A stretch of 64,000 nt of DNA, taken from the NCBI RefSeq assembly GCF_021568285.1, contig NZ_JAKGTQ010000001.1:186001-250000 (forward strand). The letters run 5' to 3'. A program made the translations under genes and the position numbers. A model generated the notes under the pieces. That model was not told the DNA's origin, did not search any database, and worked only from the letters and a program-made list of their open reading frames with translations. The first letter of the stretch is position 1. Each line of letters begins with the position of its first letter. This DNA comes from Rheinheimera sp. UJ63. Lineage in GTDB: Bacteria; Pseudomonadota; Gammaproteobacteria; Enterobacterales; Alteromonadaceae. Positions 1 through 8,774 of this stretch are shown piece after piece.

Positions 1-336
1 ACTTGCCACGAAGGCACCGAAACCTGCTGGCATGATAATGACGCCAATAGCCCACAACTGAGCTTTTTGTATGACTTAGAACAAGTGATTGCCAGCCGTG
101 AAGGTGCCGATCCGAAAAGCAGCTATACCGCCAGTTTATTCGCCCGAGGCGTAAAACGCATTGCGCAAAAAGTGGGGGAAGAAGGTGTGGAGTCAGCCCT
201 AGCTGCGATGGCAGGTGATAAAGAAGAGCTGGCAAACGAAGCAGCAGATTTAATCTTCCACTTACTTGTTTTGCTGCGTAGTCAAAAATTAGCACTTAAT
301 GATGTCATTAAAGTGCTACAAGATCGTCATAAATAA
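1..336 (+). CDS. hisI: Bifunctional phosphoribosyl-AMP cyclohydrolase / phosphoribosyl-ATP pyrophosphatase HisIE (3' part)
   Basis: This is the 3' end of a gene that enters from the left edge; the reading frame is open from base 1 and about 111 codons are visible. The first residues, [10 protein letters not shown], match the Cys-rich end of the HisI cyclohydrolase domain. From about residue 23 the HisE pyrophosphatase domain follows, with the typical [20 protein letters not shown] and [15 protein letters not shown] segments. HisE hydrolyses phosphoribosyl-ATP to phosphoribosyl-AMP, and HisI opens the adenine ring; these are steps 2 and 3 of histidine synthesis in the cytosol. In gammaproteobacteria hisI is usually the last gene of the his operon, and no further his gene follows here. 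Identity is secure from sequence alone. Confidence 0.95.
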   Translation, partial: TCHEGTETCWHDNDANSPQLSFLYDLEQVIASREGADPKSSYTASLFARGVKRIAQKVGEEGVESALAAMAGDKEELANEAADLIFHLLVLLRSQKLALNDVIKVLQDRHK

Positions 337-477
337 CAATACGCTAGCCATTTATCTCGGCTGACAACGTCTCATACTAGGCGTTTCAGCCTTTATCCTG
401 ACATCGTTCGAACAAAATATATGCTATTCTTAACAGTGACGTTTTGGCTTAAAGACCATGGGTAGCTGGACGTTGGG

Positions 478-512
478 GTGATTTAGCGCTTGCTGCAACA
501 ACGCTAAATCAC
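478..512. repeat. 11-bp perfect inverted repeat between hisIE and the diguanylate cyclase
   Basis: GTGATTTAGCG (478-488) and its exact complement CGCTAAATCAC (502-512) flank a 13-base spacer. No T-run follows on either strand, so it is not a standard intrinsic terminator. It lies 40 bases before the ATG of the next gene. It could therefore be a hairpin in that gene's leader, an operator, or a Rho-independent-like end for the his operon. Its function is not known. Confidence 0.6.
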
Positions 513-551
513 AACTTGAGTTAACGCCTGACAAATAATGGATTAATTGGC

Positions 552-2246
552 ATGGGCAAATTTAAAGAAGACATCAAATTTGATGTCCAAAATCTTAACC
601 CTTTGCTGGCGTCGTGGCAGTTTTCAGCCAGTAGCCAAGCACCGGATGCGCAACAGTCTGTTCTAAAAACCTTAGACCTCAACCTGCTAAATAGCATTTT
701 TGAGAACTTTCAAAAAGCCTTGGGCGTGTCAATCGCGCTGATTGATTTACACGGTAAAGTCGTCTCTTCATCTAACTGGCAACGCGTTTGTATGCAGTTT
801 CATCGTCAGCACCCTGCTAGCCTTAAAAATTGCATTAGCTCTGATACTACTCTCGCCAACGAAGCGATAAAACAGCAAGATTTTGCCACTTATGCATGTT
901 TAAATGGCTTAATTGACTGTGCAGCGCCAGTAAAAATACTCAATAAGCACGTGGCTAATCTTTATATTGGCCAATTCTTTATAAAAAAACCGGATTTAAA
1001 CTTTTTTAAACAGCAAGCAAAAGCACTTAGTTTTGATGAAGATAGCTATTTAAAAGCGATTGCCGAAGTCCCTATTATCCCAGAATCAAAAATTGAAGCG
1101 ATGATGAAGCTGATCGCTTTTCTGGCAGAACAAGTCGCAGAGCTGAGCCATAGCAATTATAAAGCTGACCGCATGCTGCAAATTGTCGAGCAACAAGTAA
1201 AAAATCGAACGCACGAATTAGAAATGCAAAACCAGATCCTCAGTATGATCAGTCATGGTTCAGCATTGTCAGATGTTTTAATACAACTTGTTCGACAAAT
1301 TGAAGCCCAATATCCTGAAATATTATGCTCGATACTGATACTCGATGAAGCGCAGTATTGTTTACGCGTGGCCGCCGCCCCTTCGTTACCTCAAGCCTTT
1401 AATGATGCTATTGATGGATTAACACCGGGTCCTGATGCCGGATCTTGCGGCAGTGCGGCTTACAGTGGCCAAGCCGTTATGGCTGAAGATTTATTACAAC
1501 ATCCTCATTGGCAAGCCTATCGCGAATTAGTGTTATTGAACGAGTTAAGAGCCTGCTGGTCAATTCCGATAAAAAATGCCCAAGGTAAAGTGTTAGGCGC
1601 ATTTGGCTTTTATCAAAAAGAACCCGGCTTACCCTCGGCTGAGTTTAGCAGCAAGATGGCCATTTTCAGTAACTTAGCTGAGCTTGCCATTTCCCGCTCG
1701 CTCTCAGCTGCACATATTCATAAAATGGCATTTTATGATCATCTCACCGGTTTAGCCAATCGCCGCTTATTGGATGATCGCCTACAACTGGCTTTTAAAC
1801 AAAGCAAACGCAGCAACAGCTTTGGTGCTTTATTATTTATCGATTTGAATAATTTCAAGCCCGTGAACGATCGCTTTGGCCATAAAGTGGGTGACTTACT
1901 ACTGATTGAAGTAGCGAATCGGTTAACAAATCAAGTACGAGAAGTGGATACTGTCGCTCGCTTAGGGGGTGATGAGTTTGTGATTGTGTTATGCGATTTA
2001 GACTGTGATGCCGATAAAGCAAAAACACTGGCACAACAACTGGCCGAAAAAATTAGTGCGGCTTTAGCAGAGCCTCATGTATTTACCGAAACGCTTGCCG
2101 TACAGCATAGCTGCACGGGTAGTATTGGCGCTAACTTATTTCATGGCGCACAACACAACAGTTCAGATGTGTTGCGTCAGGCCGATATTGCCATGTATCA
2201 AGCTAAGCAGCAGGCTAAAGCCATTTGCTGGTTCGAATCTCGTTAA
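552..2246 (+). CDS. Diguanylate cyclase with PocR-type sensor, GAF and GGDEF domains
   Basis: This 564-aa protein is predicted to make cyclic di-GMP from two GTP. Residues about 40-190 resemble the PocR ligand-sensing domain, with a Cys-rich C..F...HP..L.NC segment. A short helical linker (about 195-225) follows, then a GAF domain (about 225-385) and a C-terminal GGDEF domain (about 395-560). The catalytic GGDEF motif is intact at residues 472-476. An RxxD inhibitory site (REVD, 463-466) sits five residues upstream, so product feedback inhibition is likely. No signal peptide or membrane segment is visible, so it should be cytosolic. The DHLTGLANRR segment marks the GGDEF start. PocR domains are known from propanediol utilisation regulators, but no such pathway is present here and the ligand is unknown. 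The domain order is clear; the signal it senses is not. Confidence 0.9.
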   Translation: MGKFKEDIKFDVQNLNPLLASWQFSASSQAPDAQQSVLKTLDLNLLNSIFENFQKALGVSIALIDLHGKVVSSSNWQRVCMQFHRQHPASLKNCISSDTTLANEAIKQQDFATYACLNGLIDCAAPVKILNKHVANLYIGQFFIKKPDLNFFKQQAKALSFDEDSYLKAIAEVPIIPESKIEAMMKLIAFLAEQVAELSHSNYKADRMLQIVEQQVKNRTHELEMQNQILSMISHGSALSDVLIQLVRQIEAQYPEILCSILILDEAQYCLRVAAAPSLPQAFNDAIDGLTPGPDAGSCGSAAYSGQAVMAEDLLQHPHWQAYRELVLLNELRACWSIPIKNAQGKVLGAFGFYQKEPGLPSAEFSSKMAIFSNLAELAISRSLSAAHIHKMAFYDHLTGLANRRLLDDRLQLAFKQSKRSNSFGALLFIDLNNFKPVNDRFGHKVGDLLLIEVANRLTNQVREVDTVARLGGDEFVIVLCDLDCDADKAKTLAQQLAEKISAALAEPHVFTETLAVQHSCTGSIGANLFHGAQHNSSDVLRQADIAMYQAKQQAKAICWFESR

Positions 2247-2289
2247 TGCCTACTTACTTCACAAAAGTGTAACGGTGTATGTCTACGGC

Positions 2290-2318
2290 TTGACAAGCCT
2301 GAGCCATGCACCGACTAT
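2290..2318 (+). promoter_or_regulatory. Candidate sigma-70 promoter of the S46 peptidase gene
   Basis: A perfect -35 hexamer TTGACA lies at 2290-2295. After a 17-base spacer comes GACTAT (2313-2318), a weak -10 match with three of six bases. Transcription would begin near 2325, about 45 bases before the ATG at 2369. The good -35 and spacing support the call; the poor -10 weakens it. Confidence 0.4.
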
Positions 2319-2368
2319 AGCGCTGCAACCTCGTTATCCTCATTAATTCAATAAAACTAAGAGATTTT

Positions 2369-4525
2369 ATGAAAAAGTCATTACTTGTACTGGCACTGGC
2401 CAGCGGTTTCGCAATGGCAGATGAAGGCATGTGGATGCCGCAACAGCTGCCTAATATTGCCACTGAATTAAAAGCAGCTGGCCTTGAATTAGATCCAGCC
2501 AACTTAACGAAATTAACCGAATTCCCAATGGGCGCTATCGTCAGTTTAGGTGGTTGTTCAGCGTCTTTCGTTTCGCCACAGGGGTTAGTGGCCACTAACC
2601 ATCACTGTATTTACAATAGCATCGCGCACAACTCTACTGCAGAGAATGACTTACTCAGAAATGGCTTTTTAGCCAAGACTTTAGCCGAAGAAGTGCCGGC
2701 CGCCCCGGGTAGCCGTATCTATGTCACTAAGGCGGTTGATAACGTCACTAACAAAGTGATTGATGCCAGCACCGCCAAATTATCCGGGAAAAAGCGTATA
2801 GACGCGATTGAAGCCAATCAAAAAGCCATCGTTGCTGAATGTGAGCAAGATGCCGGTCATCGCTGTTCTGTAGCGGCTTATTACGGCAGCTTAGAATATT
2901 ATTTAATCAAGCAATTAGAAATTAAAGATGTGCGTTTAGTGCACGCCCCTGCCGAAGGTGTCGGTAAATTTGGTGGCGACACCGATAATTGGATGTGGCC
3001 ACGCCATACCGGTGATTACGGTTTTCTGCGAGCTTATGTTAGCCCTGAAGGGAAATCAGCTGATTTCCATGCGGACAACGTGCCTTACACCCCAGATTTT
3101 CACTTGAAATTAGCGAAAGATGGCTTAAAAGAAGGCGATTTTGTGATGGCATTAGGCTATCCGGGGCGCACTAACCGCCATCGCTTACCGTCTGAAGTAG
3201 CGGACACCTTTGAGTGGAGCTATCCGAACACCGTGAGCCAGTTTGCTGAAACACTGGACATTATTGGCCGCGAAACGGCCAATGACCGTGATGCGGCATT
3301 AAAATATGCCAGCCGAGTGGCAGGTTTAAATAACTACATGAAAAACCGCCAAGGCATGCTCGACAGCTATGCTCAAAGCGATTTTCTGGCGCGTAAACAA
3401 GCTGAACATCAAGCATTAACCGCTTGGGTCAACAGCAGTAGCGCCAACAAAAAAGCCTATGCAAAAGATCTGGCTAATATCGAAAAACTGTTAAAAGAGC
3501 AGCAGCAACAAGGCCGCGATAGTTATTTACTGAATAATGCGAGCCCTCGTTTACTTGGCACAGCCCGCAGTTTGTACCGCTTGGCGCAAGAAAGCACTAA
3601 GCCCGATGCGGAGCGAAAAGCAGGTTTCCAGGCACGTGATTTACCGCGCTTTAAAGCCTTTATCGCTGGTATGGATCGCTCTTTTGATGTGCGTGTAGAA
3701 AAAGCGTTAGATCTGCAAAGCTTAACTAAGTATGTTGCTTTACCGAAAAAACAACGCAATGCCGACTTCGACAAAGCCATGGGCATCAAAGATAATATGG
3801 ATCAAGCCGCATTAGTAGCACTGATTGATAGCTGGTATGCCGCTACTGTATTAACGGATGCAGCACAGCGCGCGGCCCTGCTAGAAAGCACACCCGCACA
3901 ATTTGCTAATAGCAATGATCCTTTTGTTAAAGCCGCAGTGGCACTGTACAAAACTGATCGTTCAAAAGAAGCGGAGCAAGAAGAGCTAGGTGGCAAGATC
4001 CAACAAGCTTATGCCAGTTACATGCGCGCGAAAATTGCCTTTATGCAATCACAAGGTAAAGCCGTTTACCCTGATGCCAACAGCACACTGCGTGTCACTT
4101 ACGGTAATGTTACCGGTCGAGCTCACGGTAATGAAGATGGTAACGCTTGGACCGCATTCACCACCCTGCGCGGTATTACTGAAAAAGCGACCAGCGAAGG
4201 TGAGTTTAATGCACCACAAAATCAACTTGATGCCATTAAAGCCAAAAACTATGGCCCTTACGCAGTTGATAGCATTAATTCAGTGCCGGTGAACTACCTT
4301 GCCACCTTAGATATTACTGGCGGTAACTCAGGCTCGGCCGTGTTAAATGGTAAAGGTGAGTTTGTGGGGTTAGCTTTCGATGGTACGCTAGATTCTATTA
4401 TCTCTGATTGGGATTTTAACCTAGCGAACACGCGCTCAATCCAAGTCGATTTACGCTTTATGTTATGGCAGATGCAAGTTGTCGATAACGCCGATAACCT
4501 GTTAAAAGAACTGGGTGTAAACTAA
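2369..4525 (+). CDS. S46 family serine dipeptidyl-peptidase (DPP7/DPP11 type), exported
   Basis: This 718-aa exported serine peptidase removes dipeptides from peptide N-termini in the periplasm or at the cell surface. Residues 1-17 form a signal peptide (two Lys, hydrophobic core, AMA cleavage site). The S46 triad is visible as His78/His79 in the TNHHC motif, Asp216 in HTGDYGFLR and Ser654 in GNSGSA. The position that separates P1 specificity in this family reads AFDG (Gly672). DPP7-like enzymes have Gly there and prefer hydrophobic residues; DPP11 enzymes have Arg and prefer Asp or Glu. The length is close to the family norm of about 710-720 aa. It appears to be a single-gene unit, ending at an inverted repeat. 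The family is certain; substrate preference is inferred from one residue. Confidence 0.93.
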   Translation: MKKSLLVLALASGFAMADEGMWMPQQLPNIATELKAAGLELDPANLTKLTEFPMGAIVSLGGCSASFVSPQGLVATNHHCIYNSIAHNSTAENDLLRNGFLAKTLAEEVPAAPGSRIYVTKAVDNVTNKVIDASTAKLSGKKRIDAIEANQKAIVAECEQDAGHRCSVAAYYGSLEYYLIKQLEIKDVRLVHAPAEGVGKFGGDTDNWMWPRHTGDYGFLRAYVSPEGKSADFHADNVPYTPDFHLKLAKDGLKEGDFVMALGYPGRTNRHRLPSEVADTFEWSYPNTVSQFAETLDIIGRETANDRDAALKYASRVAGLNNYMKNRQGMLDSYAQSDFLARKQAEHQALTAWVNSSSANKKAYAKDLANIEKLLKEQQQQGRDSYLLNNASPRLLGTARSLYRLAQESTKPDAERKAGFQARDLPRFKAFIAGMDRSFDVRVEKALDLQSLTKYVALPKKQRNADFDKAMGIKDNMDQAALVALIDSWYAATVLTDAAQRAALLESTPAQFANSNDPFVKAAVALYKTDRSKEAEQEELGGKIQQAYASYMRAKIAFMQSQGKAVYPDANSTLRVTYGNVTGRAHGNEDGNAWTAFTTLRGITEKATSEGEFNAPQNQLDAIKAKNYGPYAVDSINSVPVNYLATLDITGGNSGSAVLNGKGEFVGLAFDGTLDSIISDWDFNLANTRSIQVDLRFMLWQMQVVDNADNLLKELGVN

Positions 4526-4531
4526 ACCACT

Positions 4532-4561
4532 CCCCCAAGTCGGTTGACACTGGCTTGGGGG
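4532..4561. terminator. Hairpin between convergent genes (possible bidirectional terminator)
   Basis: CCCCCAAG (4532-4539) pairs with CTTGGGGG (4554-4561) around a 14-base loop, directly after the S46 peptidase stop. The 3' end of the convergent CBS gene is 15 bases further on. The GC-rich 8-bp stem lacks a clear T-run on either strand, so termination strength is uncertain. Confidence 0.5.
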
Positions 4562-4575
4562 GTTCATCTGACACT

Positions 4576-5007
4576 TTATGCTTTTTCCGCCAACAACTGC
4601 ACTGCTAATCTGACAAAATCAGATGACGTTAAAATACCAAGTAGTTTATTGTCGCCAGAAACCACCGGCAAACAACCATGCCGATTACTGACAAAAAATG
4701 AAGCCACATCAGTTAAGCTTTGCTCGGGTGTGACGGTGGCAAAATCGGTTAACATTAATGTCGCCACACCTAACTGTTGTTCTTTATGATCCAGCGCCGC
4801 AGCACCATATTTCGCCAAAAGATTAATCACGGCACCAATCAACACTTTTTGCGTTAACATGCCAATTAAGAAGCCCTCGTTATCAATCACCGGAATATGC
4901 CGGATATTTTTTACCCGCATCAACTCATGGGCGTCTTTCAAGGTGGCGCTGCGTTGCAGTGATAGCGGATCTGGGGTCATTAAATCAGTGACAGTTTGCA
5001 TACTCAT
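4576..5007 (-). CDS. Two-CBS-domain protein
   Basis: This 143-aa protein consists almost only of two CBS domains (about residues 8-60 and 83-138). Marks are VTDLMTPDPLSL, NIRHIPVIDNEG and RHGCLPVVSGDNKLLGILTSSDFVR. Paired CBS domains form a Bateman module that usually binds adenine nucleotides and regulates a partner protein. No enzymatic domain is attached and no obvious partner lies next to it, so the target is unknown. It has its own ATG with an AAGGAG-type ribosome site just upstream (the complement of CTCCTT at 5012-5017). It is convergent with the peptidase gene. A similar but distinct 141-aa CBS protein is encoded near 8.5 kb. Confidence 0.88.
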   Translation of the reverse strand: MSMQTVTDLMTPDPLSLQRSATLKDAHELMRVKNIRHIPVIDNEGFLIGMLTQKVLIGAVINLLAKYGAAALDHKEQQLGVATLMLTDFATVTPEQSLTDVASFFVSNRHGCLPVVSGDNKLLGILTSSDFVRLAVQLLAEKA

Positions 5008-5144
5008 CGTTACTCCTTATTTGCAGTAGCACAGCGCAACAGGATGCACTGTGCTTGCCCTACCCTTTAGTTATAACGAATAAAAGCCGTTACTGCTTCG
5101 GTACAGATCAACTTTTTATGATTTTAAGGGTTTAAAAACCCAAC

Positions 5145-6008
5145 TTAGCTCGCTGCAGCAGATTTACTGCTTAAGGTGCTGCCTAACGAAGCACTGATCA
5201 CTAATAAAATAGCGAGCCATTGCGTTAAGCTGAGTAATTCGGCTAAAAACAAGAAACCCGCTAAAGCCGCAATAGCCGGTTCTAAGCTCATCAAAACACT
5301 AAAGGTTTGCGCGGGTAGTTTTTTTAATGCCACCATTTCTAAACTATAGGGTATGGCACTGGATAACGCTGCCACGCCAATCGCTAATGGGATCACCTGC
5401 CAACTGAGTAAACTCTGCCCAGCAGAAAAGAGGCCCAGCGGCAACAAAAAGCTCGCGGCTACAGCCATCCCCAAGGCAACCGTGACACCCCCTGAGGCTA
5501 AGCTGCCAGCACGTTGCCCAAATAAGATATAACCCGCCCAACAAGCCCCCGCACCCAGCGCCAGCGCAACACCGACGGGATCTAAGGCATCGGCCGAGCG
5601 CATATCGGGTAACAGCAATACTATCCCCGCGATGGTCAGTGCAACCCACAGTAGATCACTGCGTTTTCTTGAAGAAAATAACGCCACCGCTAGTGGGCCG
5701 GTGAACTCTAACGCCACACCTATACCCAGTGGAATGCGCGCTATGGCTAGATAGAATAATAAGTTCATGCCTCCTAAACAGACGCCATAGATAAAAACGG
5801 CTCGCCAATTACGACCGACGGGTAAATGTCGCCAAGGTCGAAACACTAACCACAACATTAATGCAGAAAAACCGATACGCAGACCGGTGGTACCGGTAGG
5901 GCCAATTAGAGGAAATAATTGCTTGGCTAAAGACGCACCGGATTGGATCGTCAACATCGCCATCACCACACTGGCAATCGCTAAGAAAAAAGTTTTGTTA
6001 AACGGCAC
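5145..6008 (-). CDS. rhtA: RhtA-like EamA-family threonine/homoserine exporter
   Basis: This 287-aa inner-membrane protein has about ten hydrophobic segments arranged as two EamA repeats. Distinctive stretches such as ASLAKQLFPL, VALEFTGPLAVALFSSRKR, ALALGAGACWAGYILFGQRAG and PYSLEMVALKKLP match E. coli RhtA closely and in order. RhtA exports threonine, homoserine and related amino acids using the proton gradient. The gene is monocistronic, read away from the DUF3422 gene. The 285 bases between the two divergent starts (6009-6293) contain no further gene, and I could not assign promoters there with confidence. The family is certain; the exact substrates are inferred from similarity. Confidence 0.88.
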   Translation of the reverse strand: MPFNKTFFLAIASVVMAMLTIQSGASLAKQLFPLIGPTGTTGLRIGFSALMLWLVFRPWRHLPVGRNWRAVFIYGVCLGGMNLLFYLAIARIPLGIGVALEFTGPLAVALFSSRKRSDLLWVALTIAGIVLLLPDMRSADALDPVGVALALGAGACWAGYILFGQRAGSLASGGVTVALGMAVAASFLLPLGLFSAGQSLLSWQVIPLAIGVAALSSAIPYSLEMVALKKLPAQTFSVLMSLEPAIAALAGFLFLAELLSLTQWLAILLVISASLGSTLSSKSAAAS

Positions 6009-6293
6009 ATTGTTCTCCGAATGCGCAATGGAATAGGTATGGTATGCGAAGCCAATCGCCCTGATGGCCTGTTTTATACATTATTTGCACTGAAACTAGG
6101 CAACTGCTTTCATTTCAAGCACAAATTTTAGCAGTTTTAGTGGCATGAGCCGGATGTAATTTTCAAACTTTATTCATTTCAGCATCTTACACTCGCAAAT
6201 TGTGACGCTTCGCACTGGCATACAACCTGCAGCAATAGTGTTTCGACCTTACGCCTGAGTGAACAACCTAGGCCTGCAACCATGAGGTGAATT

Positions 6294-7571
6294 ATGGAAA
6301 ATCTATCCCGTCGCAGTCATCCTCTTCGCGATTTATTGGATAAAGAATTACAACAGCGCACTTTTCCGCCGTTAACGGCCCCCTGTCGACTGTGTCATTT
6401 TATGCTGACCTTAGCCCCCGCGTCACGCGCCTTAGAGTTTCAATGTATGCAGCAATTGGCTGCACAGCAAGGCAGCCAATTAACCGAAGCGGCACAAGAT
6501 CTTACCTTATCACTTTATGGCCAATGGCTGCGCTGGGAGCGGCATGGTGAGTTTTCCAGTTATACATTTATTCGTGCTGACGCCGAAAAGCCATGGTTTG
6601 ATGATCCTTTAGATTTTTTGCCCTCACGTGACTGGTTTGATCACATCCCAGGGCAAATTTTTCGTATTGTGCAACTGACCATCATTGATGCTAAACAGCC
6701 CTTAGCGGCACAACAAGTGGCGCGCTTGTTTAATGCCGAGAATTGTATAAACAGCTTATTAGCTGCAGGCAAAGCCAAAATATGGACAGATTTTCAAAAA
6801 CATGCTGAAGGTGCCGGCCGCATGCTGCTGCTGGATCAAGGGCTCTCTGCCGCGGCATTAGGGCGTTTAGTGCAGCAATTATTTGATTTAGGAAATTATC
6901 GAAAATTATCGCTACTCGGTTGGCCGGTCTCACGGCAAAGTTTGCAGCAACTCAATAGCTTAGAGCAAAATTTAGCTTCACTGACTCAACGTATTGAACA
7001 AGAACGCGATAATGATGAACAGTTACTGGATCAGATCAGCCAGCTCGCGGCAGGTACAGAGCGCTTAATTGCCGAAAACAGTTCTCGATTAGAAGCTACC
7101 GCCGCTTATTATCAATTAACCTTAGATCGACTAAAAGCCTTAGATGAAACCAGTATTGACGATAAGCTATCGCTACAGGATTTTACCGAACGACGTTTAA
7201 CCCCGGCTTATCGAACCAGCGCATCGGTGCAACTGCGGCAAAATAGCCTGTCAAACCGCTTAGGCCGTTCAACTGAGCTACTACGCACCCGGATGAGTTT
7301 AAAATTAGCCCAGCAAAATCAGCAATTGCTGCTTTCGATGGAACAAAAAGCAAAACTGCAACTAAAGCTGCAACAAATGGTTGAAGGCTTGTCATTAGTG
7401 GCGATTAGCTATTATGCGGTGCAATTAGCCGATAAGTTATTGCGCTCATTAAGCTATTGGCTACCAGAATTACCGATAGCGCTCTGGCAAAGCATTAGCG
7501 TTCCCGTTATCATTTTAATGGTCGCGGTAGTATTAAAATGGTTAGCCCACCGCGTTAAACGCCAAACCTGA
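6294..7571 (+). CDS. DUF3422 family membrane protein
   Basis: This 425-aa protein matches the DUF3422 family, starting with the usual HPLRDLLDKELQQRTFPPL segment and a conserved WLRWERHGEFSSYTF stretch. The N-terminal 210 residues look globular. Residues about 215-250 and 320-355 are Gln/Leu-rich and probably coiled coil. Two hydrophobic segments near the C-terminus (about 362-382 and 395-418) should anchor it in the inner membrane with most of the protein on one side. There is no established function for the family. A GAGGTGA ribosome site precedes the ATG. A lytic transglycosylase gene starts 18 bases after its stop on the same strand, so the two are probably co-transcribed. Confidence 0.85.
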   Translation: MENLSRRSHPLRDLLDKELQQRTFPPLTAPCRLCHFMLTLAPASRALEFQCMQQLAAQQGSQLTEAAQDLTLSLYGQWLRWERHGEFSSYTFIRADAEKPWFDDPLDFLPSRDWFDHIPGQIFRIVQLTIIDAKQPLAAQQVARLFNAENCINSLLAAGKAKIWTDFQKHAEGAGRMLLLDQGLSAAALGRLVQQLFDLGNYRKLSLLGWPVSRQSLQQLNSLEQNLASLTQRIEQERDNDEQLLDQISQLAAGTERLIAENSSRLEATAAYYQLTLDRLKALDETSIDDKLSLQDFTERRLTPAYRTSASVQLRQNSLSNRLGRSTELLRTRMSLKLAQQNQQLLLSMEQKAKLQLKLQQMVEGLSLVAISYYAVQLADKLLRSLSYWLPELPIALWQSISVPVIILMVAVVLKWLAHRVKRQT

Positions 7572-7589
7572 CTGCAAGGATCTCCGGTA

Positions 7590-8294
7590 ATGCAAAGCGT
7601 GCGATGGGCCACATTAGGCGTAAGTAGTTTTTGTTTAATCTTTAGCGCCCTGCTCGCGGCGACAGACCGTATCACAGAGCCGAAAACGACGATTAAACTA
7701 TCGCCTAATAGTGCGCCTTTACCGCAACCGACTGCCAACAGCGCTAATACGCCCAAGGTATTAGTTTATAAAACCGTGCTGCCCGATGGCAGCGCACGAT
7801 TTTCAGATCAACGCCCTATTGGCCAAGCTTTTGAATTATTGCGCTTTGATTGCTTTGCTTGTGCCCCTAACTCCAGTATAGACTGGCAAAAAACACCGTT
7901 ATTTAAACAACGTTTTGCCCGGTTAATTAATCAAGCGGCGGCCGAGCATCAACTAGAAAGTGCACTGATCCGGGCGGTGATCCATGCCGAGTCGGCATTT
8001 AACCCCAATGCGATTTCTGCAAAAGGGGCCATGGGGCTCATGCAATTGATGCCCGCCACGATGCAGCAATTTCAGGTCTTAAATGGCCATGAGCCCGAAC
8101 AAAACATTCGTGCTGGCAGTCAATATTTAGGGCAGTTGTTAAAAGACTATCAGGGCGATCTTACCTTAGCGTTAGCCGCGTATAACGCGGGGCTAGGCAA
8201 CGTAAAACGCTATAATGGCATTCCACCTTTTGCAGAAACTCAGGCGTATATTGAGCGGGTGCAGATTTTACGCCGCCGTTACGCCGCAGATTAA
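7590..8294 (+). CDS. Lytic transglycosylase with DUF4124-like N-terminal segment and SLT domain
   Basis: This 234-aa secreted or membrane-anchored protein cleaves peptidoglycan glycan strands without water, forming 1,6-anhydromuramic ends. An N-terminal hydrophobic segment (about 8-24) is a signal peptide or anchor. Residues about 57-78 (VYKTVLPDGSARFSDQRP) resemble the DUF4124 motif often found before SLT domains. The SLT domain covers about 105-230, with catalytic Glu134 in HAESAFNP and the hallmark GAMGLMQLMPAT and LALAAYNAG segments. It follows the DUF3422 gene by 18 bases and has a weak AAGGA ribosome site. The substrate class is clear; why it is paired with DUF3422 is unknown. Confidence 0.9.
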   Translation: MQSVRWATLGVSSFCLIFSALLAATDRITEPKTTIKLSPNSAPLPQPTANSANTPKVLVYKTVLPDGSARFSDQRPIGQAFELLRFDCFACAPNSSIDWQKTPLFKQRFARLINQAAAEHQLESALIRAVIHAESAFNPNAISAKGAMGLMQLMPATMQQFQVLNGHEPEQNIRAGSQYLGQLLKDYQGDLTLALAAYNAGLGNVKRYNGIPPFAETQAYIERVQILRRRYAAD

Positions 8295-8335
8295 ATTTGG
8301 CGTACAGCATAAAAGTCAAGTTAAGCCAAAGATTC

Positions 8336-8761
8336 TTAGCTTTTAGGTTTGGCTAACAAAGCGGCTTTCATTATATCCTTCCACGATAACAACCCCAGCA
8401 GATGCTGTTGATTGTCGGTAACTAAAATACAACTGATATTATGCTCAACTAACATAGTAGCGATAACTCGAATGCTGGTATCAAGCGGCACGGTAATCAC
8501 CGGCGACACCATCACTTGATGCACCTTACGCGTACGCATAAACAAGCCTAGCGTTGTTTCGCTAGCCGAGTCGATAAGCGGGCTGACCTCTTTAAAATAA
8601 TCTTTTACTGAGACAATACCCACCACTTTATCGCTGCTATCGACAACCGGTACATGCTGAAAATGCGACTGATTAAATACGTTACGCAGCGAAGCTAAAC
8701 TGGCATCACCTTGGGTGGTAACCAGTTTGCTGCGAGGGGTCATGATCGAACTTAAACCCAT
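8336..8761 (-). CDS. Two-CBS-domain protein downstream of pilU
   Basis: This 141-aa protein has two CBS domains (about residues 3-58 and 78-135). Recognisable segments are IMTPRSKLVTT, HFQHVPVVDSSDKVVGIVSVKDYF and NISCILVTDNQQHLLGLLSWKDIM. The pair should bind an adenine nucleotide and act as a regulatory module. It starts 13 bases after the pilU stop, so it is probably the third gene of a pilT-pilU-CBS transcript. That placement makes a role in tuning twitching motility possible, but this is inferred from position only. It differs in sequence from the CBS protein at 4.6-5.0 kb. Confidence 0.87.
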   Translation of the reverse strand: MGLSSIMTPRSKLVTTQGDASLASLRNVFNQSHFQHVPVVDSSDKVVGIVSVKDYFKEVSPLIDSASETTLGLFMRTRKVHQVMVSPVITVPLDTSIRVIATMLVEHNISCILVTDNQQHLLGLLSWKDIMKAALLAKPKS

Positions 8762-8774
8762 AATGTGTTGGCGC

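Noticed and set aside
5028-5055. Inverted repeat AGCACAG/CTGTGCT between the CBS and rhtA genes
   Set aside because: Seven bases with a 14-base spacer, no T-run and no clear position relative to a promoter. It is too weak to call.
5128-5141. GGGTTT-AA-AAACCC dyad after rhtA
   Set aside because: A 6-bp A/T-rich stem with a two-base loop is not stable enough to claim as a terminator, although T-rich sequence follows on the minus strand.
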